Shown in pieces: positions 57,901 through 64,000 of a stretch of 64,000 nucleotides of DNA (position 1 is its first letter; each line of letters opens with the position of its first letter). The position numbers and the translations under genes were made by a program. The DNA is from Urophycis tenuis (Eukaryota > Chordata > Actinopteri > Gadiformes > Phycidae), in assembly GCA_036785325.1 (NCBI GenBank), contig JAXIVH010000012.1, positions 3,022,814 through 3,086,813 of the forward strand, given 5' to 3'. The notes beneath the pieces were generated by a model. That model had not been told where the DNA came from and did not search any database. It saw only the letters and a list, made by a program, of their open reading frames with translations.

Positions 57901-60900
57901 ACGGCAGGGGGATGGCACGCTCATTTGCAACATTTTGCATATTTGGAAATCCCACAACTCTCCTCCTACTATTACTGACCGCAAGGGCGTCCACGGGTCA
58001 CTGGAGGGGAAGCAGTGAAGGCACCTACACAAGGTTTAAGTAAGCTGCGTTTGATGAACAGCCTCCTACTCAGATGGAGCAGGCTGTGACACACAGAGCT
58101 TATTGAACCACAAGCATTATTTGGAAGGGGGCTCCTAGGGGACATTTAGGTTTGGATGAAATGGAAGACGTGGGGCAGTGAAACGGCCTCATCTTCAACA
58201 TGAAGGTCCATGTCCTGATCAACGTACGAGGAGCCAAGACACAGGCGTGGTCTGGAAGCATCCACAGTACACGTCAGGGGCTACGCTGTTAGATTAGAAA
58301 ACATGATGGCAGCGCTTCAAGAGTTAAGCTACGGCGACCGCAAAGTCTACAGACCACTGATCCAATGTGCTCCCAGTTACTCCTCAGACACCAAATACTA
58401 GGAACCATGGTGTGGCTTCAGGTTCTTAGCAGCCATGCAGGGACATGACAGGGCTGGGTGAGGCTCCATGAATGACCAGGACCACCATGATCAGGGAACT
58501 TTACACAAAACTACCTACTACTTCTAAACTACTTCACCAGCCTACAGCCTTTATGAATCCTACACTCAGGTATTCAAACTAATTGTCATTTACAAAAGGT
58601 ACACCAGATTAAACTTGTCTTTCTGAATGCATCTTATTATACTTTAATCCCATCTTATCATAGTTGAGTCAGAGAAAAGAGGAACTGTAACTCCAAAATG
58701 AGGAGACCTGATTGTACCCTTTGGGGTCCAGCAGTGTGGGACATGGTGTTGTTCCACAGCACACGTATGAAGCAGTCCTCTAGTCTCACAAGACAGCATG
58801 AAGCCTTCAGGGCCTACAGAACCACCAGGAGATGATGATCCGCGATGGCATGGTTTCATGAACCTTATTTATCCTCAGGGTTCTATACGTTCTCACGTTC
58901 TCTATACGTTCTCCATGAGAAAACGTACTTCAGTAAGAGCGATTCCAAAGGATGGCTGGTCTGAGATGAACTTTATTTTAGGTCTGCAATACTTCAGGGG
59001 TATGAATGTGACCAAACGCCATCCATTCCACCATTGGTCCTACATCACAGACCCAGCATCCACACCAACCCAGGCCCAAGTGAAACCTTAAATGAACTGT
59101 GTAAGACAGGCAGAAGGTGTCAACCCAGGCCCAAGTGAAACCTTAAATGAACTGTGTAAGACAGGCAGAAGGTGTCAACCCAGGCCCAAGTGAAACCTTA
59201 AATGAACTGTGTAAGACAGGCAGAAGGTGTCAACCCAGGCCCAAGTGAAACCTTAAATGAACTGTGTAAGACAGGCAGAAGGTGTTTGGTTTACGGGGAC
59301 CTTGGGGTCCAGAGATACCACGCGGGGGACGCCTTTCGTGATATAAAACCAAACAATTATCACGGTAGTGTGAGAATTCATTTATTTTAGGATTCATGTA
59401 GTATTCACAAACGGTCCTATCCAACAGTCATCTACTGAACCAACGACATCCTGCTGGTCTTCACTGAGAACCACAACCTCAGCATGGGTTCTGTGGTGCA
59501 GCACCAGCACAATGAGGTGAAGCATCTAAGTTTCAATGCGCAGAGCAGCATGTCTATTTCAAATCATCAACTAGAGTCCAATGTGAATGTTTCTAATCCG
59601 TTAGAAATGTACTGGTTGGTATAAAAATGTCCCAACGAGGACCAGAGCTGGTAAACTTGCATACTTCACCTGTATACTTCACAGTATTCAGTTTGTACCT
59701 ACATTTTACAGAACGCTTGCTTAGTGTTTCCTCTTTTGTGCAATTGAAGTAACAGTGGAACACAGTAAACTGAAAAGGTAGAACATAAGAAGAACAAAAC
59801 AACAGAACACTGCCTGAATACAGCGTGGGAAACTTTGTGGTCAGCTCCTCAACATCTTGTCTACACTCAGGGATGGCACAGCCATCCTATAAATCCATAA
59901 AGAGCTGCTTTTAACCCCACCAGAACCGAGGAGGAGGGGAACCAGAGCCTCACTGTCTGACACCATGAGACCACCTTCACCCAGCCTCACTGCGAGTACT
60001 TGACTCCTTTGGCCTGACTGCAGCTACGTCTGGGCCGAGCCTGGCTCGAGCGAGTTTGGAAAAACGGTTGAGGGAGGGTCTTGGGCCGTGGCGATTGGCC
60101 AGATTTAGGCTTTTGGCTCAGCGATTGGGTGGTTTGGAGGTTAGATTTAGGCGTGGGGCTCAGTGATTGGGCGGTTTGGAGGTTAGATTTAGGCGTGGGG
60201 CTCAGTGATTGGGCGGTTTGGAGGTTAGATTTCTTACGGGAGCCAGGGCAAGGCTTTCGCTCGCATCTAGCGCTTGTATGAGGCACTATGTCCAAAGTTT
60301 TTGAACCATACCTATTTTCTGGGTCATCGTCATCTTCTGCTGCCCAAGAGGGCCCAGAGTGGGACTGGTCTTCATCACCTTCATCAGAACAACACATGGA
60401 ACACATGTTCAATTACAAAACAGGTCAACAGGTCATCAATAGGATCTATTGAGGTATGAACGTCAGATCTTCAATCACAACTAGCGAAACGTAAACACAG
60501 AGGTCCAACTCTTCCAGGATCTTTTCTCAGAACACCGAGCAGCTGTTGCAGGACCAGGGTTTGTTCATGGGTATGAACCAGTACTCTGATGGGACCCTCA
60601 AAGCAGGATATTGACCCTGTCTCAGACATAAGACACGTCTCAGAGCAGGAGAGCTCTTACCGGATGACTGCTGGAACCCCGAGGCTCCCAGTATGGACAC
60701 GTTCTCTGTGATGGGCTTCATGCGCTGGTCGTCAGAGTCGCTCCCCGATCCCAAGGCCGGGTCCCCCTCTTCCCCCTCGCTCCGAGACGTGGAGGAGGAC
60801 GAGGGGGAGGAGGGGGCCCGGGCGGTCCTCGGGCGTTCGGTCCGGTTGTCGGGCGGCGCGGGGCTACTAGTGGCGTGTGGGTGGTCCGGAGGCCCTCGCT

Positions 60901-63900
60901 GGTCCGTGCGCGACCCCGCCACGCCAGAGCTCTGGGAACCGGTGGTGCCGGTCTCGTCCTCCTTCAGGTCGTTGTTGGATGAGACCGAGCCGACCCTCTG
61001 AGCTTTGGCTCTCCTCTCGCTGGCCTCCGAGAACAGCATCTTGCGCTTGCGGTAGACCCTTTTGGGCGACAGCGGCGTGGCTGTGGACAGCCGGATAAGG
61101 CACTTCTTCTCCACCAGCGCGGGCAGTGCGGCGTCCTCGTCCGAGCTGTGCGTCATGGCGACGCGCTGCAGCAGGGCGGCCGGCACCTCGTCCGACTCTT
61201 CCGACTCGTCCCTCCCTCTCGCCGAGGCGCCAGACGCCAGGTTTGCGTCGGCGCCGCCCTCGGGGTCCGACTCGCTGCCGCTGGTGGTGACGGAGGGTTT
61301 GGGCTTGACGTCACTGGGACGGCGCAGGGGCGTGGTTTTCACCCTGGGAGACCTCCTGTTGTCCAGCTCCTCCTCCGGCTGCAGGCCCTCACCTGCCTCC
61401 GTGGGGGCCTCCGTCCTCGTCTCTTGGTCCTTCTTCAGACAGACGCCGACGTCTTGAGGCTCCTCCTCTGCGCTCAGGGTCTCCTGGGCCTCAGGGGAGA
61501 CCTTCACGTCCTCCCCCGGGGTGCTGGAAGCTGCTTGTTGTTGTCCCACAGGCACTGGGGTGAGTTTCACCACAAGTTTTTTGAGCAAACCGTGAGAAAA
61601 GTTCAGGTCAGCTTTCGGGGGTTTGATCGTGGGTCGTTGTGGCAAAGGAGCTGCATCCTGAACGCCAGATGTCTGCGCATAGAAGGATTTCACCTTGTCC
61701 GTGAGCCCCTTGAAGTCCAAGTCGTCCTCCTCCAGATGCTCTGCGGCAAGATTCTGCAGCGCGGTCAAAGTACATTTGTCTGCGAGGTCCATCTCTGACT
61801 CCGCTTCTCTCGGCGGCTCTGGTTCTGTGCCAGGGCGTTCTTGGAGAACACTCTCGGAGCAGCTGATTGGGTCACCGTCGCAAAACTCCTCCTTCAGGCT
61901 CTCCTCCAGCAGAGTGTGGGACTTCCTCAGGCCCTTCAGCACCAGCAGGAAGGACTGCAGGTACAGCGGTCGAGCACCCAAAGTGCGTTTGTCGTTTCTT
62001 GCGCTCTTGATAAATTCCACAAATGTTCTGTTCAGCGTGTTGGTGGAGTCCACGAGGTGTTTGGCCTTCTTCATGAGTTCCTTGGGGACGTCCAAGGTGT
62101 TGTAGTTGAACACCACGTTGCCATCCATGCCGCTGTGGTCCCACTTCTGGTAGAGGATCTGGGGCAGCGTGGGCAGCATGCCGTACAGCTCCTTCTGGGG
62201 CTCTGCACGGTGCCTGGGCTGCTGCCGCGGCTGGCTCAGGTAGTCCAGGTTCTGCAGGGCTCCCTGGCAGGCTGCCACCAGGCCCTGCAGGGGCTCCGGG
62301 CTGCACACGTAGCAGTACCACTTGCTCTCCAAGATGCCCGAGAGCTCCTTCCGCCCCAGGTTCCTCAGGATGCACTTCTTACAGAAGGCGTTGCTACAGT
62401 AGTCGCAGCAGATGAGGTTCCCTCCTTCAGCACACCACCTGCAGACGAGAGCAGGGAACCTTAGGGCCGGGTCACACGCTGGGCACAAACCACTCTGGTG
62501 TCCACGGTGGACCATACCTGCACTGCTCGTCCATCCCGTCTCCATCCTTGCTGATGTCATCACTGGAGTAATACTTGAAGCAAGACTTGAGAACAAAATA
62601 TACAAGAAGGTTTGATGTAACACAGAACCCCAAACAACGATCATTATTGTGTCTCGATGGCTATGGGCCTGGTAAGAAATATACGCCATCGCAGAAAGAC
62701 TCACCTCGCATATGAGCACTTTGAGGACGGGGTGGCAGCAGAAGGCCTCCCTCTGGAAGTGGTTGACTTGCTGGCCGCAGGCTGTGCAGCTCACAGTCTC
62801 GTATTCTTGCCCACCGGCTACAAACAAAAAGGGAAGAATGAAGCGAGGAATGAATCGAGGAGTACGCAGTCTCTGGTTTTCTAAATGTGTGGTCGGGTCC
62901 CACAGACACACGTCCAGAGTGCGAGCCGACCTCCTCGTCTCCTGGGGAAGTCCTTCCTGGAGACCCGTGACCTGCGGAATTCTGGACCCCTGAAGTCATC
63001 CCTGGTGTTGTCCACTGCCTCGGGCCTCACCAGGACGGTCCCTGTGTGGAGGGAACACATTTCAACAACACATCCCAGTCTCCCCTGCCGTGGCACACAT
63101 AAGGAGTTTGTTGGGGAATACTGCAGCCAGGGGAATCTTAACTCTCTCTGTGATCCCTCATCAATGCCCAAACCTGCACCACCAGATGAACTGAAAATAC
63201 AGGACTTCTGGAAACAGAACCGAAACAGAACCTCTGTAAGAACAGAACCGTTGACTCACCTTTAGGGAGTCTGGTCAGATCCGGGTGTCCATTTGAACCG
63301 GCCCACGGAGGTTCTCTTCCCCCCTCGCTGTCGGTGGAGTCCCCAGACTCGTCCAGGCCGGAGTGCTTCACCACAACGGAGGGTTTTCTGTAACAGCAAA
63401 GGAAACACTGAACACTTGAACCACCTTTTAACCACTAACACGTCTCAATGTCTTTTCCCTTATTAACAGCCCTCTCACCTCTTTGATCCAGAAGATCTGG
63501 CCAAGTCTGTGTGTCTTGTGGCCTGTAAGGCGAGGCTCATATCAGTTATGTTCACCACAAGGACTGGATATTGCCATTGATTGGTAACAAAAGATAAAAA
63601 AAAATGTGATAATGGTATTATAAAAATCATAAATAAATTTCCATGTACTTTATCATCTCAGTATGAGCAAACAATCATTAGCCTTCCTACTGTGTGGAGG
63701 GGGCAGAGTGGTAAAATGTAATAACAATATAATAATAAATGTAACATTAAATCACCTCAGCGGGCTGACTGGCTGAACTTGTAAAACCATGGGCCCCATT
63801 CTGAAGACCTGCAGAAACACAGTCAAATTTGACTTAATGTTGTTAATAGTATTGGAGTGAACAGATTTCCTTTGGTTACTAAGATAGTGAGAGCTACACA

Positions 63901-64000
63901 ATTACTTGACAGACTTCCATCTGGTCTGAGTGGAGTACCTTCTGGAAGGTCTTCTTCTACAGGAGGATCAGCCAGGAACTCGTGGAGTTTCTTCACCAGG
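44848..64000 (-). CDS. atrx: ATRX-like SNF2 chromatin remodeller with ADD domain (5' end outside window)
   Basis: ATRX binds H3K9me3/H3K4me0 through its ADD domain and, with DAXX, places H3.3 in heterochromatin using a SNF2 ATPase. About 32 exons are visible (>=63939 to 44848, about 1,870 codons). The ADD domain (62705-62817, 62518-62585, start of 60661-62438) shows SCTACGQQVNHF, CRWCAEGGNLICCDYC and CKKCILRNLGRKEL. The large exon 60661-62438 carries the HP1-binding type VVKLTPV and RRSPRVKTTPLRRP. SNF2 motifs: HCMGLGKTLQ (53415-53524), DEGH (51910-52047), LTGTPLQNN, TRAGSLGIN and YRFGQ (46760-46937). Other exons: 56857-56999, 56470-56643, 56238-56373, 56015-56114, 54616-54777, 53791-53935, 53051-53194, 52440-52617, 51147-51322, 50672-50789, 49299-49435, 47852-47986, 47423-47520, 47153-47261, 46378-46572, 46023-46166, 45658-45768, 45334-45429 and 45058-45186. 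The linker exon near 48527-48630 is unsettled. The large exon and C-terminus are shorter than in human ATRX, so a paralogue is possible. Confidence 0.92.
45895..46022. repeat. 30-bp repeat starting at an atrx donor, 4 copies
   Basis: On the minus strand the intron begins GTACCGCTAACACTAGAGC and the copies read CTACCTGCTAACACTGGAGC. The array starts at the donor, but copies have CT in place of GT. Confidence 0.9.
47987..49298 (-). other. atrx acidic-linker interval, exon structure unsettled
   Basis: The exon at 49299-49435 ends in phase 0 and the one at 47852-47986 needs two leading bases. A segment at 48527-48630 has a good polypyrimidine tract and donor. In the fitting frame it reads ELREQSDAKPTPPCSSK, like the Ser-rich run before the second helicase lobe, but from the strong AG it would begin with TGA. 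Another possible stretch is 48,855-49,060. The usual Asp/Glu-Ser-rich linker seems shortened. Confidence 0.4.
48040..48480. repeat. 25-bp minisatellite, about 17 copies
   Basis: The unit CTACACCGCTGCAGGCGTAA plus ACTAG sits upstream of the acceptor of atrx exon 47852-47986, whose own CTACAGCTGCTGG resembles the unit start. Confidence 0.95.
49436..49806. repeat. 42-bp minisatellite carrying copies of an atrx acceptor, about 8 copies
   Basis: On the minus strand exon 49299-49435 starts GTCTGTGCAG|CGGTGGGACAAG. Units read GTCTGCAG|TGGTAAGACAGG. The unit is 14 codons, has no stop in the exon's frame, and runs in frame into the exon. Confidence 0.95.
50010..50620. repeat. 18-bp minisatellite CTAATCAACTGATCAGGG, about 33 copies
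   Basis: Each unit has the palindrome CTGATCAG. It lies in the atrx intron between exons 50672-50789 and 49299-49435. Confidence 0.95.
51595..51902. repeat. (GT)n with GAGT interruptions, next to an atrx donor
   Basis: The simple repeat begins just after GTAGGTCCAC, the donor of the DEGH-motif exon 51910-52047. Confidence 0.95.
52155..52439. repeat. 31-bp minisatellite carrying copies of an atrx donor, about 9 copies
   Basis: Exon 52440-52617 ends CAGCCCG|GTCAGAACTTTAC on the minus strand. Units read GACTCGG|GTCAGAACTTTAC, keeping the splice-site GT. Confidence 0.95.
52618..52940. repeat. 42-bp minisatellite carrying copies of an atrx acceptor, about 8 copies
   Basis: The acceptor and first nine exonic bases of exon 52440-52617 (GACGACAG|GTGATGGAG) are contained in every unit, followed by GTCCACCGTAACATTAGGG. 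Confidence 0.95.
54275..54598. repeat. 26-bp minisatellite, about 12 copies
   Basis: The unit GTCAGGACCAGAGAACTACA plus GATGTT starts about 18 bases inside the intron after atrx exon 54616-54777. No splice site is copied. Confidence 0.95.
55430..55980. repeat. 18/36-bp minisatellite GGTGGTGTCTAGGGTATG
   Basis: Alternating GTCTAGGGTATGGGTGGT and GTCCAGGTTAAGGGTGGT units in the atrx intron after exon 56015-56114. Confidence 0.95.
57324..57329 (-). terminator. Intronic poly(A) signal candidate in atrx
   Basis: TTTATT (AATAAA on the minus strand) near the 3' end of the 3.3-kb intron between atrx exons 60312-60378 and 56857-56999. It could end a transcript that retains this intron. Confidence 0.4.
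59060..59285. repeat. 55-bp repeat, about 4 copies
   Basis: Copies of CCAGGCCCAAGTGAAACCTT then AAATGAACTGTGTAAGACAG in the large atrx intron. The rest of 57,330-59,980 is unique sequence with no recognised gene. Confidence 0.9.
59987..60378 (-). other. atrx exon with open read-through into the intron
   Basis: Exon 60312-60378 encodes QSHSGPSWAAEDDDDPENR and has a proper donor (AATAG|GTATGG). Without splicing, the same frame stays open for about 108 codons through YGSKTLDIVPHTS and three SNLQTAQSLSPTPK-like repeats (42-bp units at 60,100-60,235) to a stop at 59987. The added tail is basic and Ser/Pro-rich. Confidence 0.5.

Overview
This is nuclear DNA from a vertebrate, almost certainly a ray-finned (percomorph-type) fish. 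The genes have many exons with GT-AG introns and vertebrate-only families: reticulon, THIK two-pore K+ channel, inositol-trisphosphate 3-kinase, CCDC61 and ATRX. The repeats are teleost-like: a PIF/Harbinger-like DNA transposon, a tRNA-Leu-headed SINE, an RTE-like LINE and a hAT terminal palindrome. Tandem repeats (micro- and minisatellites) make up an unusually large share of the window, by eye roughly 40%.

Layout. 1-2.46 kb: two copies of one DNA transposon in opposite orientation inside a 36-bp minisatellite; one copy carries a SINE. 2.5-4.3 kb: no gene recognised, but a minimal hAT-like palindrome with 8-bp target duplications. 5.07-9.67 kb (-): rtn2, short reticulon form, seven coding exons, complete. 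11.87-17.76 kb (+): a PPM1N/PPM1A/B-type PP2C phosphatase, six coding exons, complete and head to head with rtn2. 21.26-22.65 kb (-): THIK-type K2P channel (kcnk12/13), two exons, complete. 24.52-31.14 kb (-): itpkc-like IP3 3-kinase, whole catalytic domain, N-terminal exon not found. 31.52-34.83 kb (+): full-length but frameshifted RTE-like LINE with a 15-bp target duplication. 36.17-39.84 kb (+): ccdc61, twelve coding exons, complete. 44.85-64.0 kb (-): atrx or an atrx-like paralogue, about 32 exons from just before the ADD domain to the stop; the 5' end lies outside the window.

The genes do not form a pathway. From memory, rtn2 beside ppm1n, with ccdc61 nearby, recalls human 19q13.3, so the block is best read as conserved synteny. 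Exon boundaries were set by hand: reading phase carries through every junction in rtn2, ppm1n, kcnk, itpkc and ccdc61. In atrx it does so except in one acidic linker near 47.99-49.30 kb.

The most striking pattern is that many minisatellites begin exactly at, or contain, a splice junction of the neighbouring exon. This multiplies intact donor or acceptor sequences, and two of these arrays are open in frame with the adjoining exon. A second item is a possible truncated ATRX isoform made by reading through an intron that holds its own poly(A) signal.
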